Of a stretch of DNA of 64,000 bases, positions 9,697 through 18,475 are shown one piece after another. Source of the DNA: Flavobacteria bacterium GWA2_35_26 (GTDB lineage Bacteria > Bacteroidota > Bacteroidia > Flavobacteriales > Flavobacteriaceae). How positions within the stretch are numbered: the first letter of the stretch is position 1; each line of letters opens with the position of its first letter. The stretch lies in NCBI GenBank assembly GCA_001800905.1, contig MGWH01000002.1:248001-312000 (forward strand), written 5' to 3'. The notes under the pieces are model-generated. The model ran no database searches and was not told where the DNA came from. It saw only the letters and a program-made list of their open reading frames with translations. The position numbers and the translations under genes were made by a program.

Positions 9697-10155
9697 ATGA
9701 CACTTATTTCCACAGACAATAACAAAAATCAAGAAATTGTAAAAAACGTTTTTACACTGTATCTTGAAAACAAAGGACATCGCAAAACTCCAGAGCGTTA
9801 TGCCATCCTACAGGAAATTTACGAAAGTGAAGAGCATTTTGATATCGAAAATTTATATATCAAAATGAAAAACAAAAACTACCGTGTCAGCAGAGCAACT
9901 TTGTATAATACAATCGAATTGCTATTGGATTGTGCTTTAGTTCGCAAACATCAGTTTGGACAAAATCAAGCCCATTACGAAAAATCCTATTTTGACAAAC
10001 AACACGATCATATTATTATGACGGATACTGGAGAAGTAATTGAATTTTGCGATCCACGAATTCAAACCATCAAAAAAACCATCGAGGAAATATTTGATAT
10101 CGAAATCACCAACCACTCGCTGTATTTATACGGAAATAAAAAAACAACTAATTAG
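9697..10155 (+). CDS. Fur family transcriptional regulator
   Basis: The 152-residue protein has the Fur fold: a winged helix ([15 protein letters not shown], then [16 protein letters not shown]) and a C-terminal dimerisation and metal domain with [10 protein letters not shown] and [12 protein letters not shown]. The histidines of the regulatory metal site (HDH) are present. The CxxC that normally follows and holds a structural zinc is replaced by MTDTG, and only two cysteines remain in the protein. Members sense iron, zinc or peroxide; which one this is cannot be decided. The start is the ATG at 9697, because a TTG at 9688 lies inside the -7 box. It sits between spoT and purA, in the same direction. 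Confidence 0.88.
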   Translation: MTLISTDNNKNQEIVKNVFTLYLENKGHRKTPERYAILQEIYESEEHFDIENLYIKMKNKNYRVSRATLYNTIELLLDCALVRKHQFGQNQAHYEKSYFDKQHDHIIMTDTGEVIEFCDPRIQTIKKTIEEIFDIEITNHSLYLYGNKKTTN

Positions 10156-10203
10156 AATTAACACTAATTCTAGCCAATATAAACAACACAAATAACACAC
10201 AGA

Positions 10204-11475
10204 ATGACCATAGATTTACTATTAGGATTACAATGGGGAGATGAAGGAAAAGGAAAAATCGTTGATGTATTAACTTCGAAATACGATATCATTGCTCGTT
10301 TTCAAGGAGGACCAAATGCAGGACACACTTTAGAATTTGACGGAATTAAACACGTACTAAGAACGATTCCTTCAGGGATTTTCCACAAAACTGCAGTAAA
10401 TATTATTGGAAACGGCGTTGTTATTGACCCAGTTGTTTTTCAAAAAGAAATTGAAGGTTTAGAAAAATTCAATATTGACATCAAAAGCAAATTGATTATT
10501 TCTAGAAAAGCCCATTTAATATTACCAACGCACCGTTTGTTAGATGCTGCTTCAGAAACAGCAAAAGGAAAAGCTAAAATTGGTTCGACTTTAAAAGGTA
10601 TTGGTCCAACTTATATGGACAAAACCGGTAGAAACGGTATTCGCGTGGGAGATATTGAATTAGCCGATTTTAAAGATCGTTACCGTGCTTTGGCAGACAA
10701 ACACGAAGAAATGATTAAGTTCTATGATGTGGCAATCCAATACAACTTAGCCGAAATGGAAAAAGAATTCTTTGAAGCAATCGAAGAATTGAAAAAGCTA
10801 GATTTCATTGATAGTGAGGAATATCTTCACCAAGCACAAAAAGCAGGTAAATCCATCTTATGTGAGGGTGCTCAAGGGTCACTATTAGATGTTGACTTTG
10901 GAACTTATCCATTTGTAACTTCTTCTAATACTACCGCTGCAGGAGCTTGTACTGGTTTAGGAATTGCACCAAACAAAATCAAAGAAGTATACGGAATTTT
11001 CAAAGCCTATGTGACTCGTGTAGGAAGTGGTCCATTTCCAACCGAACTTTTTGACGAAGATGGAGCTACAATGGCAAAAATCGGAAATGAATTTGGTTCT
11101 GTAACTGGAAGACAAAGACGTTGCGGATGGTTAGACTTAGTAGCTTTGAAATACGCCATTCAAGTAAACGGAGTTACCCAATTGATGATGATGAAAGGCG
11201 ATGTTCTTTCTGGATTTAAAACCTTAAAAGTGTGTACTGAGTACAATTACAAAGGGCAAAAAATAAGTCACTTCCCTTACAATATTGAAGAAGAAAATGT
11301 AACGCCAATTTATAAAGAATTTAAAGGTTGGGAAGCGGATTTGACTGGTATGACCACTTACGATGAATTACCTAAAGAATTAAAGGAATACATTGAGTTC
11401 ATCGAAAAAGAAGTAGAAGTTCCAATTAAAATAGTTTCTGTTGGACCTGACAGAAAACAAACTATCTTAAAATAA
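10204..11475 (+). CDS. purA: Adenylosuccinate synthetase
   Basis: The 423-residue, cytoplasmic enzyme condenses IMP and aspartate using GTP, the first committed step to AMP. The N-terminal GDEGKGK glycine loop (residues 12-18), the following GGPNAGHT segment, GIGPTYMDK, the GAQGSLLDVDFGTYPFVT signature and GSVTGRQRRCGW are all present at the expected spacing, and the length is normal. It follows the Fur-family gene by 48 bases and ends just before a strong terminator, so it closes this transcription unit. Nothing is unusual. Confidence 0.97.
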   Translation: MTIDLLLGLQWGDEGKGKIVDVLTSKYDIIARFQGGPNAGHTLEFDGIKHVLRTIPSGIFHKTAVNIIGNGVVIDPVVFQKEIEGLEKFNIDIKSKLIISRKAHLILPTHRLLDAASETAKGKAKIGSTLKGIGPTYMDKTGRNGIRVGDIELADFKDRYRALADKHEEMIKFYDVAIQYNLAEMEKEFFEAIEELKKLDFIDSEEYLHQAQKAGKSILCEGAQGSLLDVDFGTYPFVTSSNTTAAGACTGLGIAPNKIKEVYGIFKAYVTRVGSGPFPTELFDEDGATMAKIGNEFGSVTGRQRRCGWLDLVALKYAIQVNGVTQLMMMKGDVLSGFKTLKVCTEYNYKGQKISHFPYNIEEENVTPIYKEFKGWEADLTGMTTYDELPKELKEYIEFIEKEVEVPIKIVSVGPDRKQTILK

Positions 11476-11484
11476 TAAATCTTA

Positions 11485-11515
11485 AACGCTCTGAAAAATC
11501 AGGGCGTTTTTTTTT
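11485..11515 (+). terminator. Rho-independent terminator after purA
   Basis: A hairpin with arms AACGCTCTGA and TCAGGGCGTT (one G-U pair) and an AAAA loop is followed by a run of nine T on the plus strand. Confidence 0.9.
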
Positions 11516-11552
11516 GTAAATAGTATATATTTACTTTTTAAAGTGTTTTCTA

Positions 11553-12572
11553 GTGAAGTATCAAAATTATATTTTCAAATCGATTATTTTACTTTTCTTT
11601 TTTGGCTCCTGCCAAAAAGAGGAAAGTACGATTGTTGGCAATTTAGGATACCAAATCACTAATTCAAATATTACCTATAATTCAAAAAACATCCAACTCA
11701 TTGGTGCTAATACTTTTCATGTATTTGGTGCAGGAAGTGCCGATATGAATTCATGGAATCTTGATATAGCTAGGGAGTTTATTGGTAATGTACAAGAGAC
11801 CCCTCTTACAGGAAATCCAATACAAGATAACAATGGAAAATATATTTATTCGTTGCAAAACATAGTAGATGAAAATAGAAAACAAAATAAAATAAGTTGG
11901 ATTTGTGCTTTTGGATGGGATGGAAACTCCTCTACGCTATTCACTGGAAAATCTCCTGGAAGCACATTTTGGTGGGTAGACTATAAAACCAAACTACGTT
12001 CATGGGCTATTCAGTTTAAAGATCAAAATGATGTTTGGATTGAAGTCTGGAACGAACCCTACAGATATGATCGCGCTGATGGGTACACCGATGCAATTTG
12101 GCTACAAAACATGAATGAATTAACTGCAATAATTAGAGAAACTGGAAACAAAAATATAGTGGTAATACCTTGTGCAGAACAAGGGCAAGATGAAAATGTT
12201 TTGATCAATAAAGGAAGTCTATTTCTAGTGGGCAAATCCAATATTCTATTTGACATTCACGCCTATGAAAAATGGTTATTAGATTCCCCTACCAATATAA
12301 ATAATCGACTAAATGCATTGAATCAATCTAATTTGCCAATCATTTTTGGAGAAACAGCACCAATGAACGCTGGTGTTTTAATGAATCCATCTCCATTTTT
12401 AAATGTACTTTATGAAAGAGGAATTTCTATTTGTGCTTGGGTTTGGAAAAAAGACGAATCTGATCAAGATGCATTGATGACCCGAGATGGACTTCCGAAT
12501 AACATCAACAATAACAATTGGGGGACAACTTTTAAAAACCTAGCTATTAAAACCAGAAATCCAAAACCTTAA
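11553..12572 (+). CDS. GH5-like glycoside hydrolase lipoprotein
   Basis: The 339-residue product begins at a GTG and has a lipoprotein signal peptide with a lipobox ending FFGSC; C20 would be lipidated. The next residues, QKEES, resemble the lipoprotein export signal described in Capnocytophaga (Q-K-D-D-E), so the enzyme is probably on the cell surface. The rest is a TIM-barrel of the GH5/clan A type: WIEVWNEP with E168 as likely acid/base, DIHAY with H237, and PIIFGETAP with E267 as likely nucleophile, then AWVWKKD. GH5 enzymes cut beta-linked glucans or mannans; the substrate cannot be told. It stands alone between purA and a Nudix gene, away from any polysaccharide utilisation locus. A TATATTTA box about 20 bases upstream may drive it. 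Confidence 0.7.
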   Translation: MKYQNYIFKSIILLFFFGSCQKEESTIVGNLGYQITNSNITYNSKNIQLIGANTFHVFGAGSADMNSWNLDIAREFIGNVQETPLTGNPIQDNNGKYIYSLQNIVDENRKQNKISWICAFGWDGNSSTLFTGKSPGSTFWWVDYKTKLRSWAIQFKDQNDVWIEVWNEPYRYDRADGYTDAIWLQNMNELTAIIRETGNKNIVVIPCAEQGQDENVLINKGSLFLVGKSNILFDIHAYEKWLLDSPTNINNRLNALNQSNLPIIFGETAPMNAGVLMNPSPFLNVLYERGISICAWVWKKDESDQDALMTRDGLPNNINNNNWGTTFKNLAIKTRNPKP

Positions 12573-12577
12573 TTGTA

Positions 12578-13159
12578 ATGAAAAACCCAACTATAACTAT
12601 TCACAAAACCGAATTACTTTCTGATAATTGGTACCTATTAAATAAAGTAACCTTTGATTACAAAATGGAGGATCAAGATTCAGAAACTCAAGTTCGAGAA
12701 GTATACGATCGCGGCAATGGCGCTGTCATTTTATTATATAATTGCACTAATAAAACGGTAGTATTAACGAGACAATTTCGACTACCTACCTACTTAAACG
12801 GCAATACATCCGGAATGGTTATTGAAGCTTGCGCTGGATTATTGGATACTGAAAATCCCGAAGAATGCATTATTCGTGAAACGGAAGAAGAAACAGGCTA
12901 CCGACTTTCATCTGTTAAAAAAGTATTTCAATCGTATATGTCACCTGGATCAGTAACTGAAATATTACACTTTTTCATTGGTGAATACCAACCAAATATG
13001 AAAGTTTCTGATGGTGGTGGATTAGCCGAAGAACACGAAAATATCGAAGTGCTTGAATACCCGTTTCAGGAAGCCTACCAAATGATTGCTTCTGGCGAAA
13101 TAATTGATGCCAAAACCATTATGTTGTTGCAATACGCAAAAATAAATCTCCCCTTGTAA
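12578..13159 (+). CDS. NudK-like Nudix hydrolase (GDP-mannose pyrophosphatase family)
   Basis: The 193-residue protein carries a Nudix box at about residues 87-108 ([19 protein letters not shown]) with the metal-binding REtEEE core. The surrounding features are those of the ADP-ribose/GDP-mannose pyrophosphatase group: [15 protein letters not shown] near residues 40-54, [20 protein letters not shown], and YMSPGSVTE at about 120-128. It closely resembles Escherichia coli NudK in motif order and length. The expected reaction is hydrolysis of GDP-mannose or a related nucleotide sugar to GMP and sugar phosphate. It starts 5 bases after the GH5-like gene, so they may be co-transcribed, a loose sugar-metabolism link. 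Confidence 0.82.
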   Translation: MKNPTITIHKTELLSDNWYLLNKVTFDYKMEDQDSETQVREVYDRGNGAVILLYNCTNKTVVLTRQFRLPTYLNGNTSGMVIEACAGLLDTENPEECIIRETEEETGYRLSSVKKVFQSYMSPGSVTEILHFFIGEYQPNMKVSDGGGLAEEHENIEVLEYPFQEAYQMIASGEIIDAKTIMLLQYAKINLPL

Positions 13160-13208
13160 AGAAGTCGCCAGTATATTTTAGTATTTTTACTCTTCAAATT
13201 CTTACACA

Positions 13209-14294
13209 TTGACTTCTAAAAAAGTACATACTTCGGCATTACAAGAAAAAGCTGGCATTTCGCAACCCGAAAGCATCAGTAGTCAATCAGCAGAAAATAT
13301 CCAACAGTCTCGAAAAATTCAACCTTCAGCAGAGGAACTTGTTCAAGGAATTATAGATGGGAATATTACTGCATTAAGTCGTGCTATCACTTTGGTTGAG
13401 AGTACCAATACAATTCATTTGGCGAAAGCCAATTCCATCATCAACAGTTGTTTGCCCCATGCAAAACAATCGGTGCGAATAGGAATTACCGGCGTTCCTG
13501 GAGTCGGAAAAAGTACCTTTATCGAAGCCTTTGGAAAACACCTGACTAGCCTTGGAAAAAAGGTAGCCGTTTTGGCTGTTGACCCAAGTAGTACGATCAG
13601 TCACGGAAGTATTTTAGGAGACAAAACCAGAATGGAAGAACTCGTTAAAGATCCAAATGCTTTTATTCGTCCCTCAGCTTCTGGAGAAACACTAGGTGGC
13701 GTAGCTCGAAAAACTCGAGAAACCATCACGCTTTGTGAAGCGGCAGGTTTTGATACGATTATTATTGAAACCGTTGGTGTTGGCCAAAGTGAAACCGCTG
13801 TTCACAGCATGGTCGATTTCTTTTTACTCTTAAAAATTGCAGGTACTGGTGATGAACTTCAAGGAATTAAAAGAGGGATTATGGAAATGGCGGACGCGAT
13901 TGTAATCAACAAAGCGGATGGAGACAATATCAAAAAAGCACAATATGCCAAGGTAGAATTCAACCGTGCATTGCATTTATTCCCAGCTAAAAAATCAGGA
14001 TGGACACCAACAACTGCTACTTGTAGCGCATTAACTTCCGAAGGTATTCCTGAAGTTTGGAATACCATAACCGAATTTCTAAAAGTAACGCAAACCAATT
14101 CTTATTTGTTTGAAAAGCGCAAAGAACAAAATCAATTTTGGATGTTGGAAACCATCAATGAACAATTGAAATCCAATTTTTTCAATAATCCTGATATTCA
14201 TCAACAACTAGAATCTACAAAAAAAGCGGTGCAAAATGATGAAATTTCACCATTTGCAGCCGCTACACTATTGTTAGAAAAATATTTTAAATAA
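13209..14294 (+). CDS. meaB: Methylmalonyl-CoA mutase-associated GTPase MeaB
   Basis: This 361-residue G3E-family GTPase guards methylmalonyl-CoA mutase, gating cofactor loading and protecting the B12 radical enzyme. Walker A GVPGVGKS is at 95-102, followed by VDPSS, the RPSASGETLGG segment and the base-specificity motif NKAD at 234-237; the C-terminal part has the usual helical dimerisation arm. The start codon is TTG, as no ATG precedes the conserved region. The first about 40 residues are polar, rich in Ser and Gln, and poorly conserved. The mutase genes themselves are 24 kb away (37918-41456), so partner and client are split here. A TATTTTTA box at 13182 may be the promoter. It converges on the next gene with a 1-base gap. 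Confidence 0.92.
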   Translation: MTSKKVHTSALQEKAGISQPESISSQSAENIQQSRKIQPSAEELVQGIIDGNITALSRAITLVESTNTIHLAKANSIINSCLPHAKQSVRIGITGVPGVGKSTFIEAFGKHLTSLGKKVAVLAVDPSSTISHGSILGDKTRMEELVKDPNAFIRPSASGETLGGVARKTRETITLCEAAGFDTIIIETVGVGQSETAVHSMVDFFLLLKIAGTGDELQGIKRGIMEMADAIVINKADGDNIKKAQYAKVEFNRALHLFPAKKSGWTPTTATCSALTSEGIPEVWNTITEFLKVTQTNSYLFEKRKEQNQFWMLETINEQLKSNFFNNPDIHQQLESTKKAVQNDEISPFAAATLLLEKYFK

Positions 14295-14295
14295 A

Positions 14296-14523
14296 CTATT
14301 CTTCGTATCGACCAATTTCTCGATCATAAAATTCATTAGCTTCAACAATTAAAGCCTCCATTTCGGCATTCAATTCCGCTTCATCTAAATCTTCAGCCTC
14401 TTCCATAAACTCCACCTCATCATCTTTCAAGTTAATAATGAATCGAGGGTAATCTAGGTGAATGATAAAAATATCGTCTGGAAAATCGGTATTGTCTCCT
14501 AATAAAAATTTTGGTAATTCCAT
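14296..14523 (-). CDS. Small acidic protein of unknown function
   Basis: The 75-residue product starts MELPKFLLGDNTDFPDDIF and then becomes strongly acidic (EFMEEAEDLDEAELNAEME). It has no cysteine, signal peptide or membrane segment. I do not recognise the family. The pattern (a short beta-rich start with FIIHLDYPRFII followed by an acidic helix) suggests a small soluble cytoplasmic protein. It lies 24 bases downstream of the prohibitin-like gene, probably in the same transcript, and its stop is 1 base from the stop of meaB on the other strand. It is likely real: an ordered start with hydrophobic strands, codon use like its neighbours, and no competing gene. Confidence 0.7.
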   Translation of the reverse strand: MELPKFLLGDNTDFPDDIFIIHLDYPRFIINLKDDEVEFMEEAEDLDEAELNAEMEALIVEANEFYDREIGRYEE

Positions 14524-14547
14524 GGTATGTGTTTAAACGTTAATCTA

Positions 14548-15456
14548 TTATTTATCTGAAAGAATAACTGGAGCGCTGCCTTTACCATTCATGAAAATGA
14601 TTTTGGTATTGGGCGAAGCCGCTAATTCTTTTTGTGCTTTAATTTGTTCGTATTGCAATTGTTTGTCAGATAAACCAGTTGAAATAATGCGTTGGTAATC
14701 GGCAATACCTTGTGCCTCTACTCTTTTTCGCTCTGCTTCTTGCTTTTCTTTTTGCAAAATAAACGTCATTTTTTGTGCATCTTGTTCGGCGTTGATTTTA
14801 CTTTCGATAGTTGTCTTTACCGAAGTGGGCAAGTTAATATTGCGAATCAACAACTGTTCTAACACTAGGCCTCTACTTTTAAAATCAGCTTCAATGGTTT
14901 TAAAAATACGTTGTTGGAATTCATTTCTTTTAGTCGAATACAAAGCCACTGCATCATAATAAACAGCGTTGTCACGAATACGAGTACGAGTGACAGGGCG
15001 AACAATTTTGTCAGCATAATTCTCTCCAATTTGTTTGAAAATTTTGGGTGCCAATTCAGGAGAAATTCGGTACAAAACTGTCAAATCAATCACCACTTCC
15101 AATCCGTCATTTGACAACACACGAATGGCATCATCTCCTTCTTTTGTCCCTTCATCATGAATAGCCGACATGGTGTAGTTTTGAGTTTGGATATCAAAAT
15201 CGGTAACATCCAAAAGCGGATTAATAATATGCAAGCCGCTTTCTAAAATATCAGGCTCAACGTTTCCGTACAATGATTTTACGCCCACTTTACCTGCGTC
15301 TATTTGTTTGAACATCGAGGAAAAAATTCCCAATGCTATCAATAAAAATCCAACAATTTTAATTGAATTTGAAAATTTAGAAAAAGGGTTGGTGTTGTTT
15401 TTTAAAGAAAAACTCAACAATAACAGGATAACTCCGAAGATAATAAATGCAATCAT
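14548..15456 (-). CDS. Prohibitin-like SPFH/Band 7 membrane protein
   Basis: The 302-residue protein has two N-terminal hydrophobic stretches (about residues 2-18 and 32-50), then an SPFH/Band 7 domain (about 50-230: VGVKSLYGNVEPDILESGLHI, LTVLYRISPE, VRPVTRTRIRDNAV) and a long charged helix (INAEQDAQKMTFILQKEKQ) typical of prohibitins and stomatins. Such proteins form ring-shaped scaffolds in the inner membrane and often control AAA proteases such as FtsH or lipid microdomains. Neighbours are the small acidic protein and a MATE exporter; neither points to a partner protease. The family is clear; the role here is inferred. Confidence 0.88.
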   Translation of the reverse strand: MIAFIIFGVILLLLSFSLKNNTNPFSKFSNSIKIVGFLLIALGIFSSMFKQIDAGKVGVKSLYGNVEPDILESGLHIINPLLDVTDFDIQTQNYTMSAIHDEGTKEGDDAIRVLSNDGLEVVIDLTVLYRISPELAPKIFKQIGENYADKIVRPVTRTRIRDNAVYYDAVALYSTKRNEFQQRIFKTIEADFKSRGLVLEQLLIRNINLPTSVKTTIESKINAEQDAQKMTFILQKEKQEAERKRVEAQGIADYQRIISTGLSDKQLQYEQIKAQKELAASPNTKIIFMNGKGSAPVILSDK

Positions 15457-15509
15457 AATTCATTTGATTTAGGAAGGTTACTAATTTTGGGCACTGCGAA
15501 AAAAATAAT

Positions 15510-16889
15510 TTAATTTTCGTTTTCGATAACTAAACGTCTTGAGATTCTCGCAAAGCGAATATACAAAAATAAAGCTGCCGCAGACAATCCTGCTAAAAGC
15601 CCGATCCAAATTCCAACCGCTTTCAAGTCTGTGTATTTTCCTAAATAGAAAGAAATTGGAAATCCGATCAACCAATAGGCAACAAAAGTAATGTACATTG
15701 GAATTTTGACATCTTGCAATCCGCGCAACGCACCTAAGACCACTACTTGAATTCCATCTGACAATTGGAAAACGGCAGCTACCAAAAGTAACTGAGCAGT
15801 GATTCCAATAATTTCTTGATTGTCCAATAATTGAGCGGAATCGCTCATGTTGAGAAACAAATGCGGTAAGTAATTATGGAAAATCACGAAAAAGAATCCG
15901 AAAATGGTTTCCAAAATAATGGCTAATAAGAAAATCGAACGTGCTACGACAATCATTTCTTTAAAGTCAGCCTTCCCTTTACTATGACTCACCCGAATCA
16001 TAGCCGTAACACTCAATCCCATGGCCACCATAAAAGTCGAAGAAGCTAGCGTCAAAGCAATTTGATTGGCTGCCTGACTATTTTTCCCCAAAGAACCTGA
16101 AAGCCAAATCGCAGCCGTAAACAAAGTCACTTCAAACAACATTTGCATGGCCGATGGCAGTCCCAAATCGATAATTTTTCGCAACATCGATTTCTTAATT
16201 TCTCTAAAACTAAAATTCTTGAAATAGGTGCTGAATTTCTTATTATGTTGCAATAATAGGTGTAGAAAAACCACCATCATAATCCGAGAAATAACCGTTC
16301 CCAAAGCGGCGCCTAAAACACCCATCTTTGGAAAAATCCACACTCCATAAATCAAAACATAGTTGAAAAAAATATGCACCACATTGGCCATAAAAATAGC
16401 ATACATCGAATATTTGGTTTCAGACAAACCGTCTGCAAATTGCTTGTAACCTTGGTACATAATCACAGGGATCAAGGAGAAAGCCACCCAGTCAATATAA
16501 GGCGATGCCATATCAGCTACAATTTTTGGTTGGTGCATCAAGTACATGATTTGCTTAGACAAAACAGTGATTATGAATAAAAACACTCCTAAAACAGTAC
16601 ACAACAATAAGCCATGATGAAAAGTAGTTCGAATTTTTTTATCGTCTTTTTCGGCATCAGCCTCGGAAATTAAGGGCGTAATAGCAGTAGAAAAACCAAT
16701 TCCTAGAGACAACGCTATAAAAATAAAACTGTTACCTAACGAAACCGCCGCCAATTCAGTAGAACCTAAATTTCCCACCATAAAATTATCTACAACTCCA
16801 ATTAAAGTATGACCCAACATACCCAAAATAACAGGATAAGCCAGTTTAATGTTATAAGAGAATTCTTTAGTATAAGTAGCTAATTTCAA
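15510..16889 (-). CDS. MATE family multidrug/sodium efflux transporter
   Basis: The 459-residue inner-membrane protein has about twelve hydrophobic helices in two homologous halves and MATE signatures: YPVILGMLGHTLIGVVDNFMVGNLG at the start, ELAAVSLGNSFIF, and in the second half LGLPSAMQMLFEV and SQAANQIALTLASSTFMVAMGLSVTAMIRVSHSKG split around the central loop. It should export cationic compounds in exchange for Na+ or H+. It is 42 bases downstream of mtaB and 53 upstream of the prohibitin-like gene, all on the minus strand. Substrates cannot be inferred. The NorM-like subgroup is most likely by length. Confidence 0.92.
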   Translation of the reverse strand: MKLATYTKEFSYNIKLAYPVILGMLGHTLIGVVDNFMVGNLGSTELAAVSLGNSFIFIALSLGIGFSTAITPLISEADAEKDDKKIRTTFHHGLLLCTVLGVFLFIITVLSKQIMYLMHQPKIVADMASPYIDWVAFSLIPVIMYQGYKQFADGLSETKYSMYAIFMANVVHIFFNYVLIYGVWIFPKMGVLGAALGTVISRIMMVVFLHLLLQHNKKFSTYFKNFSFREIKKSMLRKIIDLGLPSAMQMLFEVTLFTAAIWLSGSLGKNSQAANQIALTLASSTFMVAMGLSVTAMIRVSHSKGKADFKEMIVVARSIFLLAIILETIFGFFFVIFHNYLPHLFLNMSDSAQLLDNQEIIGITAQLLLVAAVFQLSDGIQVVVLGALRGLQDVKIPMYITFVAYWLIGFPISFYLGKYTDLKAVGIWIGLLAGLSAAALFLYIRFARISRRLVIENEN

Positions 16890-16931
16890 AATAAGTGAGG
16901 ATAGTGTAAAGGCAATGCCTTACTGTTATAA

Positions 16932-18260
16932 TTAAACTAAAGCGTCCACAAATTGAACACGAACACTGCCGTCTTCGTCAATATGTGTCAACTGAATTTT
17001 ATGTAAAGTATTAGCCAATTCAGGATTCCAAGGCGCTTTCACTTTGACATAATTTTCGGTAAAACCGTGAATGTAGCCTTCTTTATTTTCCGTTTCAAAT
17101 AAAACCGTTCTTTCGGTACCCAACTGACTTTCATAAAATGCACGACGTTTTTTAACTGATAACCCGCGGAGCATCTTACTGCGTTTAGCACGCATATTGG
17201 CAGGAACAACGCCTTCCATAGCAGCTGCTTCGGTATTGTCTCGTTCTGAATAGGTGAATACGTGCAAATAGGAAATATCCATTTCGTTCAAGAAATGATA
17301 GGTTTCTAAGAAATGCTCCTCAGTTTCACCAGGAAAACCAACAATCACATCCACACCAATACAAGCGTGAGGCATGACCTCTTTAATTTGGCTAACTCTA
17401 TCCGTATAGACTTCGCGCAAATAACGGCGTTTCATCAACTTTAAAATCGCATTACTGCCTGATTGCAACGGAATATGAAAATGAGGTACAAAAGTTTGGC
17501 TTTTGGACACAAAATCAATGGTTTCATTTTTAAGTAAATTCGGTTCAATAGACGAAATACGCAAACGTTCAATGCCTTCTACTTGATCTAAAGCTTGAAC
17601 CAAATCCAAAAACGTATGCTCGTGTTTTTTATTCCCAAATTCGCCTTTGCCATAATCGCCAATATTCACTCCAGTCAATACAATTTCCTTGATATTTTGC
17701 TCCGAAATTTCTTTGGCATTTTGCAATACATTTTCTAAGGCATCGCTACGGGAAATCCCTCTAGCCAAAGGAATGGTACAATACGTACACTTATAATCGC
17801 AACCGTCTTGAACCTTTAAAAAAGCACGAGTTCGGTCGCCTATAGAGTAACTGCCTACATAAAAATCAGCTTCGGCAATTTCGCAAGAATGCACTTCGCC
17901 AAAATCATTTTTAGACAAATCATTTACATAATCAGCTAACTTGAATTTCTCTGTCGCACCCAAAACCAAATCCACTCCATCTACACTCGCTAATTCCTCT
18001 GGTTTCAACTGCGCATAGCAACCCACCGCAGCCACAAAAGCCTTGTCATTCAACTTCATTGCTTTTCTCACCACTTGCTTGAACTGCTTGTCGGCATTTT
18101 CTGTCACAGAACAGGTATTGATCACATACATATCTGCCACTTCTTCAAAATCCACACGATCAAAACCTTCGTCTTGTAAATTACGTGCAATAGTCGAAGT
18201 TTCCGAAAAATTCAGTTTGCAACCTAGCGTATAAAAAGCTACTTTTTTTCTTTCTGACAT
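16932..18260 (-). CDS. mtaB: tRNA t6A37 methylthiotransferase MtaB
   Basis: This 442-residue radical-SAM methylthiotransferase converts t6A37 to ms2t6A in tRNAs. The N-terminal UPF0004 domain has its three iron-sulphur cysteines at C14 (LGCKLNFSE), C50 (NTCSVTENAD) and C81 (VGCYAQ). The radical-SAM cluster motif is C154-x3-C158-x2-C161 (DGCDYKCTYCTIPLARG), followed by VLTGVNIGDYGKG. The C-terminus carries a TRAM-like domain (FTENYVKVKAP). The LGCKLN and NTCSVT forms separate MtaB from MiaB and RimO. A structured repeat element lies just upstream (18321-18405), and the MATE gene follows 42 bases on. Confidence 0.93.
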   Translation of the reverse strand: MSERKKVAFYTLGCKLNFSETSTIARNLQDEGFDRVDFEEVADMYVINTCSVTENADKQFKQVVRKAMKLNDKAFVAAVGCYAQLKPEELASVDGVDLVLGATEKFKLADYVNDLSKNDFGEVHSCEIAEADFYVGSYSIGDRTRAFLKVQDGCDYKCTYCTIPLARGISRSDALENVLQNAKEISEQNIKEIVLTGVNIGDYGKGEFGNKKHEHTFLDLVQALDQVEGIERLRISSIEPNLLKNETIDFVSKSQTFVPHFHIPLQSGSNAILKLMKRRYLREVYTDRVSQIKEVMPHACIGVDVIVGFPGETEEHFLETYHFLNEMDISYLHVFTYSERDNTEAAAMEGVVPANMRAKRSKMLRGLSVKKRRAFYESQLGTERTVLFETENKEGYIHGFTENYVKVKAPWNPELANTLHKIQLTHIDEDGSVRVQFVDALV

Positions 18261-18320
18261 TCTTTTGATTTTTTTGGGCGAAACCCCAGGCAGATTATTT
18301 AGTTTTGAAACTTGTCTTAC

Positions 18321-18405
18321 ATAGCCTTTGGTCGGGCTATTCGCTCTATCTTTTGTTCCGCTTTCGCTTCACAAAAGGATGCCGCTTCTATCCCTTTCGC
18401 GGGAC
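18321..18405 (-). repeat. Structured flavobacterial intergenic repeat, copy B
   Basis: Read on the minus strand this contains GATAGAAGCGGCATCC, a hairpin with arms CTTTTGT and ACAAAAG, then GATAGAGCGAATAGCC. These blocks match the copy at 56119-56196 (GATGGCAGCGACATCC, hairpin, GATAGAGCGCACAGC), while the hairpin arms differ in sequence. It is flanked by extra hairpins CCC-6-GGG and ATAGCC-8-GGCTAT. It lies between two minus-strand genes, a HAD phosphatase and mtaB. It may correspond to the Rfam Flavo-1 class, but I could not check. Confidence 0.65.
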
Positions 18406-18475
18406 AAAAATACGTACAAAAAACAACATATAAAACAACTGAAGTTGTGAGTCCTAAACCGGTTTTTCGTTCTGT

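Noticed and set aside
12578..14294. Mobile origin of the nudK-meaB segment
   Set aside because: Codon use and spacing match the neighbours, and no ends or integrase are present.
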